This document shows, one piece after another, positions 34,935 through 43,664 of a stretch of DNA of 64,000 bases (positions within the stretch are counted from its first letter, which is position 1; every line of letters begins with the position of its first letter). The notes under the pieces are model-generated. The model worked only from the letters and a program-made list of their open reading frames with translations, searched no databases and had not been told where the DNA came from. This DNA is from Domibacillus tundrae. GTDB lineage: Bacteria > Bacillota > Bacilli > Bacillales > Domibacillaceae. The translations under genes and the position numbers were made by a program. The stretch covers positions 434,001 through 498,000 of the forward strand of contig NZ_LAJA01000001.1 of NCBI RefSeq assembly GCF_000970675.1. Reading direction: 5' to 3'.

Positions 34935-35393
34935 GTAGGCAAAAAGGAAGGCTTCATGCGAAAGAGCGAATACGCTTATGATGAATACTACAACTGCTAT
35001 ATCTGTCCGCAAGGAGAGATAGTGCGCTACACCACAACCACGAAGGAAGGATACCGCCAGTACAAGTCTGATCCGATGGTATGCGCCGGCTGCCCGTTGC
35101 TCGCACAGTGTACACAAAGCCAGAATCACCAAAAGCTGATCCAGCGCCATCTTTGGGAAGGCTGCGTAGAAGAGGCGGACCATCTTCGTCATACATCCGA
35201 AGTAAGAGAAATCTATGCGCGGCGCAAAGAAACGATTGAGCGTGTCTTTGCCGATGCGAAAGAAAAGCATGGTATGCGGTGGACAACCCTGAGGGGGCTT
35301 AAAAAATTGTCCATGCAGGCGATGCTGACTTTCGCTGCCATGAATTTAAAGAAGCTGGCCTGCCGGACATGGAAAGGTCCGGCAGCCGCCTAA
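34935..35393 (+). pseudogene. IS1182-family transposase, C-terminal fragment
   Basis: About 150 codons encode the end of an IS1182-type DDE transposase. This includes EYAYDEYYNCYICPQGE, the cysteine pattern CAGCPLLAQC, ARRKETIERVFADAKEKHG with the catalytic Glu region, and the closing LTFAAMNLKKLA. A complete family member has about 450-480 residues, so two thirds, including the first catalytic Asp residues, are missing. The reading frame runs a little upstream of the ATG at 34956 before losing family resemblance near 34935. It is not expected to be active. Confidence 0.9.
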
Positions 35394-35477
35394 AAATAGG
35401 CACTCGCAGAGGGCAAATTGCACAATCCCTGCTCATTTTGCAGTTAGTTTCTGAGAAAACCTCATTAAAATTTGAAA

Positions 35478-35514
35478 AGGGACTTGGAATGAGGTCATTC
35501 CAAGTCCCTTTTGT
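35478..35514. terminator. Hairpin at the right end of the IS remnant
   Basis: AAGGGACTTGGAATGA and TCATTCCAAGTCCCTTTT form a perfect 14-bp stem followed by TTTT. It is typical of an IS terminator that isolates the transposase gene and lies just inside the right inverted repeat. Confidence 0.85.
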
Positions 35515-35525
35515 CTACAGTCTGA

Positions 35526-35547
35526 AGCCACGCCGGCTGGCGTGGCT
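35526..35547. terminator. Hairpin repeat, right copy; terminator region downstream of patB
   Basis: AGCCACG-CCGGCTGG-CGTGGCT followed by TTTTTCCTTTT. This is the second copy of the repeat at 33569-33590 and still has a T-run on the plus strand. It was probably the original queE terminator and lies between the convergent ends of queE and patB. Confidence 0.75.
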
Positions 35548-35555
35548 TTTTCCTT

Positions 35556-36725
35556 TTAAAGAGATTCGACCGCTTTTTTCATCCGTTCCATCGTTTCAAC
35601 AACCATTGAGCGCGGACAGGCGACATTAATCCGCATAAACCCTTCTCCGCCTGGTCCGTACTTGGCGCCGTTTCCAAGCGCGACGCCGTGGTCCAAAAAA
35701 AGCGCCAATAATTCTTTATCTGAAAGCCCAAGCGGCCGACAGTCCACCCAGACAAGGTAGCTTCCTTCCGGCTCCATTACGGTAAGAGGCTGAATATGCT
35801 GTTCCGCGTAGTCCTTTACAAGACGGGCATTTTCTTGTATGTAATCTATGGCTTCATCGAGCCACTCATGACCATGACGGTAGGCAGCTTCCATTCCGGC
35901 AATGCCCATTTGGTTGAGCGTAAACTGACCTTGTTTTGCAAATACCTTTTGAAGCTTGGCACGAACGGCTTTATCCGGAATAATTAAAGAAGATGCCTGC
36001 AAGCCTGCTAAATTAAACGTTTTGCTTGGCGCAATGAGTGTCACAGTAAATGCGGCATAACGTTCTGATAACGAGGCAATTGAAATATGCTTATGCGGTT
36101 CACGTGTCAGGTCCGCATGAATTTCATCTGAAATGAGAAAGACGTTATGTTTTTCGCAAAGGTCGCCAAGGGTTGTTAATTCTTCCTTTGTCCAGACACG
36201 GCCGCCCGGATTATGAGGAGAACAAAGAACAACCATTTTTGCGTGCTCCGTCTTGACTTTTTCTTCAAGATCCGCAAAATCCATTTCATAGCGGCCATCT
36301 TTTAACAAGAGTTCATTATAAACAAGTTTGCGCCCATTTTTTTCGATCATATCGAAAAACGGATTATAAACAGGCGGTTGCACGATGACAGCATCGCCAG
36401 GCTCTGTTAATGCTTCGACTGCCGCGCCAATCGACGGGACGACACCGTGGTTAAACAGGAGCCATTCTTTTTCAATCGACCAATTATGCCGGTCCGCCAT
36501 CCAATTGATAATTGCTTCGCGTGTGGAATCTGGCACAATCGTATAGCCGTATACTCCATGCGATGCTGATTGCCCAATAGCTTGGATAACCACATCCGGC
36601 GCTTTGAAATCCATGTCTGCTACCCACATTGGCAGCACATCCTCGCGGCCAAAAACTGCTTTTAATCCATCCCACTTTACCGCGTTCGTACCGCGGCGTT
36701 CAATTACTTCATCGAATCTTGACAT
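35556..36725 (-). CDS. patB: PLP-dependent cystathionine beta-lyase/aminotransferase (PatB)
   Basis: This 389-residue fold-type I PLP enzyme of the MalY/PatB group has PMWVADMDFKAPDVV (about 32-46), CSPHNPGGRVWTKEEL (about 166-181), ISDEIHADL (about 199-207), and the PLP-lysine in APSKTFNLAGLQ (about 233-244). It cleaves cystathionine to homocysteine and may act as an aminotransferase. The start at 36725 is preferred, with AAGGAGAG upstream; the frame stays open to 36986 but overlaps yugE with no site. It is divergent from yugE, as in B. subtilis. Confidence 0.92.
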   Translation of the reverse strand: MSRFDEVIERRGTNAVKWDGLKAVFGREDVLPMWVADMDFKAPDVVIQAIGQSASHGVYGYTIVPDSTREAIINWMADRHNWSIEKEWLLFNHGVVPSIGAAVEALTEPGDAVIVQPPVYNPFFDMIEKNGRKLVYNELLLKDGRYEMDFADLEEKVKTEHAKMVVLCSPHNPGGRVWTKEELTTLGDLCEKHNVFLISDEIHADLTREPHKHISIASLSERYAAFTVTLIAPSKTFNLAGLQASSLIIPDKAVRAKLQKVFAKQGQFTLNQMGIAGMEAAYRHGHEWLDEAIDYIQENARLVKDYAEQHIQPLTVMEPEGSYLVWVDCRPLGLSDKELLALFLDHGVALGNGAKYGPGGEGFMRINVACPRSMVVETMERMKKAVESL

Positions 36726-36778
36726 GACTCTCACTCTCCTTGACAATAAACATACATTAAGTTGAAAGGTGAATACAA

Positions 36779-37042
36779 ATGAATGAAACTGCCCAATTAA
36801 ATTTTGCGCTTGCAGATGTCCTGCAGGCGTTTGATCCCTACAAAGCCGGAGAAGGTTTTTATGAAACAGAAATGGCCGATGCGATTTACGCGGTTCACCA
36901 GCAGGAAGATGCGGTGCAGCTTGCGGCTGAAATCCGGCGCATTTATGAACACTCATTTGATGCGCCAATGCCTGGTGGAAACCCAATTAAACTAGCGGAA
37001 ACATTGTTGATCATTAAAAACAACTCATCTTGCTCTTTGTGA
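36779..37042 (+). CDS. yugE: DUF1871 family protein (YugE-like)
   Basis: This 87-residue, mostly helical and acidic protein contains FDPYKAGEGFYETEMADAIYAVH and LAAEIRRIYEHSF, matching the small DUF1871 family (B. subtilis YugE). No catalytic residues or membrane segment can be seen. GAAAGGTGAATAC precedes the ATG. It sits between the divergent patB and the alaR gene, the same order as in B. subtilis. Function unknown. Confidence 0.82.
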   Translation: MNETAQLNFALADVLQAFDPYKAGEGFYETEMADAIYAVHQQEDAVQLAAEIRRIYEHSFDAPMPGGNPIKLAETLLIIKNNSSCSL

Positions 37043-37145
37043 AAAATCACAAAAATGATATGTTTTTTTAGTGTATAAAACAAATGAAGATGATTTTTGT
37101 TATAATGAACGATGTAGTTTTGACCATCTAGAGGAGGATTAAGTA

Positions 37146-37646
37146 ATGAAGCTGAATGAAAAAGAAGTGGAAATTCTGGAAATTCTGCAAAAAGACGCGC
37201 GTTTTGAAGCAACGGACATCGCGAAAATGATTGGCCTTTCAGAAGCCGAGGTTGCGGAGACGATTCGCCGCCTGGAAGAAGAAAAGGTGATTGTGCATTA
37301 TGCCACGCTCGTTGACTGGGCAAAAATGGATAATTACACAGGTGTAACGGCGATGATCGACGTGAAAGTGACACCGAAACGTGGCGTCGGCTTTGATGAA
37401 GTGGCAGAACGGATTTACCGCTTTAAAGAAGTCAGCTCTGTTTATTTAATGTCGGGTGTATATGATTTGTCGGTGACCGTTGAAGGGAAATCGATGAATG
37501 AAATTGCCCGTTTCGTATCCGAAAAATTATCGACGCTTGATTCGGTTGTTTCAACGACGACTCATTTCCAGCTGAAAAAATATAAGCATGATGGCATGAT
37601 TTATACAACAAAACTTGAAGACAATCGAATCGTGGTGTCACCATAA
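37146..37646 (+). CDS. alaR: Lrp/AsnC-family transcription regulator
   Basis: This is a 166-residue Lrp/AsnC protein. The N-terminal winged helix-turn-helix (about 3-55, EILEILQKDARFEATDIAKMIGLSEAEVAETIRRLEE) binds DNA, and the C-terminal RAM/ACT-like domain (about 70-150) binds an amino-acid effector and builds octamers. It overlaps the following alanine aminotransferase gene by one base (TAATG), so it corresponds to B. subtilis AlaR (YugG), which activates alaT. A TATAAT lies about 37 bases upstream (GTTATAATG) with no clear -35. AGAGGAGG precedes the ATG. Confidence 0.88.
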   Translation: MKLNEKEVEILEILQKDARFEATDIAKMIGLSEAEVAETIRRLEEEKVIVHYATLVDWAKMDNYTGVTAMIDVKVTPKRGVGFDEVAERIYRFKEVSSVYLMSGVYDLSVTVEGKSMNEIARFVSEKLSTLDSVVSTTTHFQLKKYKHDGMIYTTKLEDNRIVVSP

Positions 37647-38827
37647 TGACTGTGACGAAAAGTTACGTAGCGAAATCAGTAGAACAAATGCGTCCATCCG
37701 GTATCCGGAAGTTTTTTGACTTGGCGGCGACAATGGAAGGAGTTGTGTCTCTCGGTGTCGGCGAGCCGGATTTTGTTACAACGTGGTCGGTACGGGAAGC
37801 AGCGATTAACTCGCTTGAACGTGGCTTTACTTCGTATACGGCTAATGCCGGTTTGATCGAACTTCGGCGCGAAATTTCCTATTACATGACTGGACGATTT
37901 CATGTAGAGTACTCACCAAAAGAAGAAATTATTGTGACAGTCGGAGCCAGCCAAGCGCTCGATATTGCCATGCGTGCCATCACCGATCCTGGTGATGAAA
38001 TTATTGTTGTGGAACCTTGTTTCGTTTCGTATGCACCGCTTGTAGAGCTTGCAGGAGGGCGTGCTGTGACGATTGGGACAACGGATGAGACAGGATTTAA
38101 ATTGCAGCCTGAGCAGCTCGAGGCAGCGATTACAACGAAAACAAAAGCAGTTCTTCTTTGTTATCCGAATAACCCGACAGGTACACAGCTCGACCGGGAG
38201 GATCTTGAATTAATTGCCGATATTGTGAGAAAACACGATTTGCTTGTCATTGCCGATGAAATTTATGCGGAACTCGCGTACGATCAGCCGCATACGTCGA
38301 TTGCGGCACTGGACGGCATGCGTGAACGAACGATTTTAATTAATGGCTTTTCCAAAGGGTTTGCGATGACCGGCTGGCGGCTTGGGTTTACATGTGCGCC
38401 GAAAGAAATTTCAAGTGCTATGCTGAAAATTCACCAGTATGCGATGATGTGTGCATCAACACCCGCGCAATATGCAGCGATCGAAGCACTACAGCACGGC
38501 ATGAGTGACGTGGAAAGCATGAAAAAAGATTACCGGCAGCGCCGTAATTACATGGTGCAGTCGTTTAAAGAAATTGGGCTTGACTGCCACCTGCCGGGCG
38601 GCGCGTTTTACGTTTTTCCGTCTATTCAGTCGACGGGTCTTACGTCAGAACAATTTGCAGAGCAGCTTTTGTTAGAAGAAAAAGTAGCCGTTGTGCCGGG
38701 ATCGGTGTTTGGAGAAGGCGGTGAAGGCTACATCCGCTGCTCATACGCTTCATCAATGAGCCAGCTTCAGGAAGCAGTGAAACGAATCAGCCGATTTCTT
38801 GAGAAACGAAAAGGAAGAGCCATTTGA
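37646..38827 (+). CDS. alaT: Alanine-type aminotransferase (class I/II)
   Basis: This 393-residue class I aminotransferase has the family landmarks SLGVGEPDFVT (about 34-44), YPNNPTGTQ (about 170-178), ADEIYAELAY (about 204-213) and the PLP-lysine in NGFSKGFAMTGWRLGF (about 232-247). Its coupling to alaR matches B. subtilis AlaT (YugH), which makes alanine from pyruvate with glutamate. Substrate preference is taken from synteny. The gene ends within the stem of its own terminator. Confidence 0.88.
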   Translation: MTVTKSYVAKSVEQMRPSGIRKFFDLAATMEGVVSLGVGEPDFVTTWSVREAAINSLERGFTSYTANAGLIELRREISYYMTGRFHVEYSPKEEIIVTVGASQALDIAMRAITDPGDEIIVVEPCFVSYAPLVELAGGRAVTIGTTDETGFKLQPEQLEAAITTKTKAVLLCYPNNPTGTQLDREDLELIADIVRKHDLLVIADEIYAELAYDQPHTSIAALDGMRERTILINGFSKGFAMTGWRLGFTCAPKEISSAMLKIHQYAMMCASTPAQYAAIEALQHGMSDVESMKKDYRQRRNYMVQSFKEIGLDCHLPGGAFYVFPSIQSTGLTSEQFAEQLLLEEKVAVVPGSVFGEGGEGYIRCSYASSMSQLQEAVKRISRFLEKRKGRAI

Positions 38828-38843
38828 GGCTCTTCCTTTTTTA
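38811..38843 (+). terminator. Terminator of alaRT, overlapping the alaT stop codon
   Basis: AAGGAAGAGC and GCTCTTCCTTTTTT form a 10-bp stem. The TGA stop of alaT lies in the loop. Confidence 0.88.
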
Positions 38844-38942
38844 ATTAAATGATCTAAGTGATTGAAATAAGGTGAACAAAATCGCCGCTGGTGCCGCAAA
38901 TTTAACGAGTACATACCACACATTAAGTAATCTAATGCTCAT
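38841..38942 (-). pseudogene. Possible C-terminal remnant of an NSS-family sodium symporter
   Basis: A 33-codon minus-strand frame encodes NVWYVLVKFAAPAAILFTLF, followed by QSL. This resembles the last transmembrane helix of neurotransmitter:sodium symporters (W-F-x-K/R-F/Y-x-A-P-x-A-I pattern). No ribosome site precedes the ATG at 38942, an in-frame stop lies 24 bases before it, and no upstream symporter sequence is found. It is probably a fragment or a chance match. Confidence 0.3.
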
Positions 38943-39024
38943 AGTAGAACCGCACAGTACTTTTTTACCTAAAAATATTGAAATGACTACTGTACTTCTT
39001 TTTTTTCGAAAAACCAGTCACTAA

Positions 39025-39053
39025 TTTCATGTCAAACAAAAGTGTGATATAAT
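39025..39053 (+). promoter_or_regulatory. Sigma-A promoter for yugI
   Basis: TTTCAT at 39025-39030, a 17-base spacer, and consensus TATAAT at 39048-39053 with a TGTG upstream (extended -10 like). Confidence 0.6.
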
Positions 39054-39100
39054 ATCGCGACGCATAAAACAAGAAACCAACTAAAAACTGGAGAGATTTG

Positions 39101-39466
39101 ATGGAATTAAAATTTAAGCCGGGGCAGATTGTGACCGGGAAAATTACCGGCATTCAGCCATATGGCGCATTTGTTGCGCTTGAGCATGGCCGCCAGGGAC
39201 TTGTTCATATATCGGAAATCACACACGGGTTTGTCCGTGATATTCACGATTATTTGACAGTGGGCGATGAGATTACAGTGAAAGTGTTGTCTGTAAATGA
39301 AGATGAAAGCAAAATCAGCTTGTCGATCCGTGCAACAGATGAAGGCGCCCGAAATCAACGGCGGGGCATTCAAATTGATGACGACGGGGATGGCTTTCAT
39401 CCACTTCAGGACAAGCTGCAAGAATGGATTGAGCAATCAATGAAAGAAGAACGAAAAAAAGGATGA
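39101..39466 (+). CDS. yugI: S1-domain RNA-binding protein (general stress protein 13 family)
   Basis: This 121-residue protein has one S1 OB-fold domain at 5-75: GQIVTGKITGIQPYGAFVAL, GLVHISEI, and VGDEITVKVLSVNEDESKISLSIR. A flexible charged tail ends in a helix. It corresponds to YugI/GSP13, which associates with ribosomes or RNA. ATG at 39101 is used after CTGGAGAGATTTG; an in-frame TTG directly before it is too close to the site. It is monocistronic. Confidence 0.9.
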   Translation: MELKFKPGQIVTGKITGIQPYGAFVALEHGRQGLVHISEITHGFVRDIHDYLTVGDEITVKVLSVNEDESKISLSIRATDEGARNQRRGIQIDDDGDGFHPLQDKLQEWIEQSMKEERKKG

Positions 39467-39475
39467 CGTAATTGC

Positions 39476-39505
39476 TTGCGAAGGCTCTATAGGGCGGCGT
39501 ACAAT
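39476..39505 (+). promoter_or_regulatory. Promoter for the glutamate dehydrogenase gene
   Basis: TTGCGA at 39476-39481, an 18-base spacer, and TACAAT at 39500-39505. Confidence 0.5.
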
Positions 39506-39561
39506 GAAAGCGGAAGCACGAATCAATGTTGAAAAAATGATAATAAAAGAGGCGAAGGTAC

Positions 39562-40806
39562 ATGGCTGAAAACTTGAACTTATTCACATCAACCCAGAAT
39601 GTCATTAAAGAAGCGCTGACAAAACTCGGTTATACAGAAGAAATGTACGAGCTATTGAAAGAGCCGCTCCGTATGTTGACGGTGCGCATTCCGGTAAAAA
39701 TGGATGATGGATCAGTTAAAATTTTCACCGGCTACCGGGCACAGCATAATGACGCTCCAGGCCCGACAAAAGGCGGTGTCCGCTTTCACCCAGAAGTAAA
39801 TGAAGAAGAAGTGAAAGCGCTATCGATGTGGATGACGCTAAAAGCTGGAATTGTCAATCTGCCGTATGGTGGTGGAAAAGGCGGCGTTGTATGTGACCCG
39901 CGTCAGCTGTCCATGCGTGAAATTGAAAATATCAGCCGTGGATACGTCCGTGCGATTAGTCAGATTGTCGGTCCGACGAAAGATATTCCGGCACCTGATG
40001 TGTATACGAACTCGCAGATCATGGCATGGATGATGGATGAATACAGCCGGATCCGTGAATTTGACTCACCGGGATTCATTACTGGAAAGCCGCTTGCACT
40101 CGGCGGATCACATGGGCGTGAAAAAGCGACCGCTCAAGGCGTGACGATTTGTATCCATGAAGCCGCTAAAAAACGTAATATTGATATTAAAGGCGCCCGT
40201 GTCATCATACAGGGCTTTGGAAACGCGGGAAGCTTTTTATCGAAATTTATGCATGATGCCGGAGCAAAAGTCGTTGGTATTTCAGATGCATACGGCGGAC
40301 TTTACGACCCGGACGGTCTGGATATTGACTATTTATTAGACCGGCGCGACAGCTTTGGCACGATTACAACTTTGTTTGACAAGACGATTACAAACCAGCA
40401 GCTTCTCGAAATGGACTGTGACATTTTAGTGCCGGCCGCTATTTCTAACCAAATTACGGCTGAAAATGCCCACAATATTAAAGCGTCGATTGTCGTAGAA
40501 GCCGCAAACGGTCCCACGACACTTGAAGCGACGAAGATTTTGACAGAACGCGGCATTTTACTTGTCCCGGATGTGCTGGCAAGCGCTGGCGGTGTGACGG
40601 TTTCTTATTTTGAATGGGTGCAGAATAACCAAGGTTATTACTGGACAGAAGAAGAAGTGAATAAGAAATTGCATGAAAATTTAACGAAAGCATTCAATAA
40701 CATTTATGAAGTTGCGCAAACACGCGGTGTCAATATGCGTCTTGCTGCCTATATGGTCGGTGTACGCCGCGCAGCAGAAGCTTCTAAATTTAGAGGATGG
40801 GTATAA
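39562..40806 (+). CDS. gudB: NAD-dependent glutamate dehydrogenase
   Basis: This is a 414-residue hexameric-type GDH. The substrate-binding region has GPTKGGVRFHP (about 73-83) and the catalytic-Lys motif LPYGGGKGGV (about 94-103). PAPDVYTNSQIMAWMMDEYS follows, and the Rossmann motif is GFGNAG (about 217-222). It interconverts glutamate and 2-oxoglutarate plus ammonia. It could be the GudB or RocG type; GudB is chosen for the lone constitutive-looking promoter and absence of a visible arginine-regulator context. In B. subtilis no gdh gene sits between yugI and yugJ, so this is a rearrangement. GAGGCGAAGG precedes the ATG. Confidence 0.87.
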   Translation: MAENLNLFTSTQNVIKEALTKLGYTEEMYELLKEPLRMLTVRIPVKMDDGSVKIFTGYRAQHNDAPGPTKGGVRFHPEVNEEEVKALSMWMTLKAGIVNLPYGGGKGGVVCDPRQLSMREIENISRGYVRAISQIVGPTKDIPAPDVYTNSQIMAWMMDEYSRIREFDSPGFITGKPLALGGSHGREKATAQGVTICIHEAAKKRNIDIKGARVIIQGFGNAGSFLSKFMHDAGAKVVGISDAYGGLYDPDGLDIDYLLDRRDSFGTITTLFDKTITNQQLLEMDCDILVPAAISNQITAENAHNIKASIVVEAANGPTTLEATKILTERGILLVPDVLASAGGVTVSYFEWVQNNQGYYWTEEEVNKKLHENLTKAFNNIYEVAQTRGVNMRLAAYMVGVRRAAEASKFRGWV

Positions 40807-40832
40807 ACCGGCTGATCGGCAGCCGGTTTTTT
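40805..40832 (+). terminator. Terminator of gudB
   Basis: AAACCGGCTG and CAGCCGGTTTTTT form a 10-bp stem starting at the stop codon. Confidence 0.88.
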
Positions 40833-40834
40833 GT

Positions 40835-40980
40835 GATGTCAGCTCCAGGCACCCTCGAGGCCCACAGGAAGCAGGTCACAAAAGCGTTGTGATGATCCGG
40901 ATGATAAAAATGCTTCCGCCAGAGCTCGTCTTATGCTTGTCGCCGAAAGACGGGCGCCTTGCGTTTTTCTTATTTCAAGT
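40835..40980. repeat. Bacillus-type intergenic repeat, longest copy
   Basis: It starts GATGTCAGCTCCAGGCACCCTCGAG, contains GCAGGTCACAAAAGC, TGCTTCCGCCAGAGCTCG and TGCTTGTCGCC, and ends GACGGGCGCCTTGCGTTTTTCTTAT. The two ends and the internal pairing fit the GATGTCTAGCTCCAG...GCTTTTCTTATG repeat family I know from other Bacillus genomes. Partial copies lie at 22286-22320 and 10565-10615. No coding capacity. Confidence 0.55.
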
Positions 40981-40988
40981 TCAATTAG

Positions 40989-41018
40989 TTGAAAAACGAA
41001 CGGCTCTTTTCGCATAAT
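40989..41018 (+). promoter_or_regulatory. Promoter for yugJ
   Basis: TTGAAA at 40989-40994, an 18-base spacer, and CATAAT at 41013-41018, just after the repeat. Confidence 0.55.
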
Positions 41019-41043
41019 GGTATGGAAAAGGAGCTGAGTCATA

Positions 41044-42201
41044 GTGAATGAATTTGTTTATTGGAATCCGGTAAAGTGGATTTTTGGTAAAGACACGGTT
41101 ACACAATTACGGGAAAATGTCGCTTCATTCGGTGAAAATGTTCTTCTCGTTTACGGAGGAGGCAGTATTAAGAAAAGCGGCCTCTATGATCTTGTTTTAA
41201 AAGAGCTCGCCGGCTTTACTATTACAGAACTGTCCGGCGTTGAGCCAAATCCGCGTCTTTCAACAGTTAATCGCGGTGCGGAATTGTGCCGGGCAAACGA
41301 TGTGTCCTTTATTCTTGCGGTTGGCGGTGGAAGCGTCATTGACTGTGCAAAAGCCGTTGCAGCAGCTGCGAAGTTTGACGGTGATCCGTGGGACTTTATT
41401 ACGAAAAAAGCAGCGGTTGAAGGCGCACTGCCGCTTGGAACGATTTTAACGCATGCAGCTACAGCATCTGAAATGAACGCAGGATCTGTTATCACAAATT
41501 GGGAAACGAACGAAAAACTTGGCTGGGGAAGCCCGTATGTATTCCCGAAATTTTCGATTTGCGATCCGCATTGGACGCTTACCGTACCACGTGATCAAAC
41601 GACTTATGGCGTTGTTGATATGATGACCCACATGTTGGAGCAATATTTCCATAATGCTGAGCAGACGGATGTGCAGGACCGGTTGATTGAAGGGACGCTG
41701 AAAACGCTTGTGGAAAAAGCGCCAGCGCTTATGAATGATCTTCAAGACGAAAAGCTGCGTGAAACGGTTATGTTTGCCGGCACGATTGGACTGAACGGTA
41801 TGCTGCAAATGGGCTACCGCGGCGACTGGGCGACTCATAATGTCGAGCACGCAGTATCGGCCGTTTATGACATTCCGCATGGCGGGGGGCTGGCCATCTT
41901 GTTTCCGAACTGGATGAAGCACAATCTGGACGTGAAGCCGGAACGATTTAAGCAGCTTGCTGTCCGTGTGTTTGATGTGGATCCGGAAGGGAAGTCTGAC
42001 AAAGAAACAGGGCTTGAGGGTATTGAAGCATTGCGAAACTTCTGGACATCAATCGAAGCGCCGGTCCGTCTTGCTGACTACAATATTGATGACAGCCGGA
42101 TTGAGGAAATGGCGGACAAAACACTATTTAACGGACCATTTGGGAATTTCACCAAATTGGATCGTAAAGATGTGATTGCTATTTTGCGTGCATCACTTTA
42201 A
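41044..42201 (+). CDS. yugJ: Iron-containing (butanol-type) alcohol dehydrogenase
   Basis: This 385-residue group III alcohol dehydrogenase has [15 protein letters not shown] (about 36-50), the nucleotide-binding [13 protein letters not shown] (about 96-108), and the metal-binding residues in [11 protein letters not shown] (about 193-203) and [18 protein letters not shown] (about 264-281). It reduces aldehydes with NAD(P)H, like YugJ/BDH of B. subtilis. The start is a GTG at 41044 with AAGGAGCTGAG upstream. It is followed by its own terminator and then pgi. Confidence 0.9.
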   Translation: MNEFVYWNPVKWIFGKDTVTQLRENVASFGENVLLVYGGGSIKKSGLYDLVLKELAGFTITELSGVEPNPRLSTVNRGAELCRANDVSFILAVGGGSVIDCAKAVAAAAKFDGDPWDFITKKAAVEGALPLGTILTHAATASEMNAGSVITNWETNEKLGWGSPYVFPKFSICDPHWTLTVPRDQTTYGVVDMMTHMLEQYFHNAEQTDVQDRLIEGTLKTLVEKAPALMNDLQDEKLRETVMFAGTIGLNGMLQMGYRGDWATHNVEHAVSAVYDIPHGGGLAILFPNWMKHNLDVKPERFKQLAVRVFDVDPEGKSDKETGLEGIEALRNFWTSIEAPVRLADYNIDDSRIEEMADKTLFNGPFGNFTKLDRKDVIAILRASL

Positions 42202-42226
42202 CCGGGCAGAATTCAGCCCGGTTTTT
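42201..42226 (+). terminator. Terminator of yugJ
   Basis: ACCGGGC and GCCCGGTTTTT with a short loop directly after the stop codon. Confidence 0.85.
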
Positions 42227-42240
42227 CTCTGCTTTTTTTC

Positions 42241-42269
42241 TTGCGAAACCGCGTTCAGTCGTATACAGT
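42241..42269 (+). promoter_or_regulatory. Promoter for pgi
   Basis: TTGCGA at 42241-42246, a 17-base spacer, and TACAGT at 42264-42269. Confidence 0.55.
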
Positions 42270-42308
42270 AAAGTGGAAAAATACAGTTTAGACGGAGGGT
42301 TATTGAGC

Positions 42309-43664
42309 ATGACGCATATTAAATTTGATTATTCAAATGCGCTGCCTTTTTTCGGCGAGCATGAAATTGACTATTTACGGGATGCTGTAAAAGTGGCACA
42401 TCATTCTCTGCATGAAAAAACAGGCCAGGGAAACGAATACCTCGGCTGGATTGATTTGCCTGAAGATTACGATAAAGAAGAATTTGCCCGTATTCAAAAA
42501 TCGGCAGAAAAAATCCGTAACGACTCTGACGTATTAATTGTGATTGGAATCGGCGGCTCATATCTTGGTGCCCGTGCAGCAATTGATATGCTGAACCACA
42601 GCTTTTACAATGTGCTTTCGGCTGAAAAACGCAACGGCCCACAAGTATTTTTTGCGGGCAATAACATTAGCTCTACATACATGAGTGACTTGATTGAAGT
42701 GCTGGACGGAAAGAACTGGTCAATCAATGTTATTTCCAAGTCAGGTACAACGACAGAACCAGCGCTTGCATTCCGCTTGTTCCGTGATCTTCTTGAAAAG
42801 CAATACGGAAAAGAAGAAGCGAAAAGCCGTATTTATGCAACGACGGACAAAGCGCGTGGTGCTTTGAAAACAGTTGCAGATGAAGAAGGGTATGAAACGT
42901 TTGTCATTCCAGATGATGTCGGCGGCCGTTACTCTGTACTGACAGCAGTCGGGCTTCTTCCAATTGCAGCATCCGGCGCGGATATCGAGGCGATGATGCA
43001 AGGTGCACGTGATGCACGCGAAGCCTACAGTTCATCTGAATTAGAAGAAAACGAAGCCTATCAATATGCGGCAGTCCGCAACGTGTTATACAATAAAGGG
43101 AAAACAATTGAAATGCTGATCAACTATGAGCCGGGCCTTCAGTACTTTTCTGAATGGTGGAAGCAACTGTTTGGTGAAAGTGAAGGGAAGGACTTTAAAG
43201 GTATTTATCCATCATCCGCTAACTTTTCAACAGACCTTCATTCATTAGGCCAATACGTGCAGGAAGGGCGCCGTGACTTGTTTGAAACCGTCATTCGCGT
43301 TGAAAATCCGCGTAAGTCATTGATCATTGAAAAAGCGGAAAATGATTTGGATGGCTTGAATTATCTTGCTGGCGAGACAGTGGATTTCGTGAACAACAAA
43401 GCATTTGAAGGAACGCTTCTTGCGCATACTGACGGCGGTGTACCGAATTTGACAGTGTCGATTCCGGCAATGGATGCCTATACATTCGGCTATACAGCCT
43501 ACTTTTTTGAAAAAGCATGCGCGATCAGCGGCTATCTTCTCGGTGTCAATCCATTTGATCAGCCGGGTGTAGAAGCATATAAAGTGAACATGTTTGCTCT
43601 TCTTGGCAAGCCAGGTTTTGAAAAAAAGAAAGCTGAGCTTGAAAAACGACTTCGCGGGGAATAA
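42309..43664 (+). CDS. pgi: Glucose-6-phosphate isomerase
   Basis: This is a 451-residue Pgi, the usual length in Bacillus. Signature regions are [17 protein letters not shown] (about 77-93), [17 protein letters not shown] (about 144-160), [17 protein letters not shown] (about 204-220) with the GGR motif, and [22 protein letters not shown] (about 275-296) with the catalytic Glu. It interconverts glucose-6-phosphate and fructose-6-phosphate. ATG at 42309 is chosen because GGAGGG lies about nine bases upstream; the TTG at 42303 is too close. Confidence 0.95.
   Translation: MTHIKFDYSNALPFFGEHEIDYLRDAVKVAHHSLHEKTGQGNEYLGWIDLPEDYDKEEFARIQKSAEKIRNDSDVLIVIGIGGSYLGARAAIDMLNHSFYNVLSAEKRNGPQVFFAGNNISSTYMSDLIEVLDGKNWSINVISKSGTTTEPALAFRLFRDLLEKQYGKEEAKSRIYATTDKARGALKTVADEEGYETFVIPDDVGGRYSVLTAVGLLPIAASGADIEAMMQGARDAREAYSSSELEENEAYQYAAVRNVLYNKGKTIEMLINYEPGLQYFSEWWKQLFGESEGKDFKGIYPSSANFSTDLHSLGQYVQEGRRDLFETVIRVENPRKSLIIEKAENDLDGLNYLAGETVDFVNNKAFEGTLLAHTDGGVPNLTVSIPAMDAYTFGYTAYFFEKACAISGYLLGVNPFDQPGVEAYKVNMFALLGKPGFEKKKAELEKRLRGE

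Larger units (their letters stand above)
33591..35525. mobile_element. IS1182-type remnant carrying an acetamidase gene
   Basis: The left end has TGTAGACAAAG (33597-33607) and the right end CTTTTGTCTACA, its inverse with one extra base. Both ends continue into a hairpin with a T-run. The right part encodes the C-terminal third of an IS1182-family transposase, which starts abruptly. Where the rest should be there is an acetamidase/formamidase gene. The whole is about 1.93 kb, similar to a complete IS of this family. It sits between two copies of a 22-base hairpin, consistent with insertion into the shared queE/patB terminator. Confidence 0.65.

Noticed and set aside
34893-35270. Two minus-strand frames opposite the transposase fragment
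   Set aside because: They mirror the conserved transposase sequence on the plus strand and have no ribosome site.
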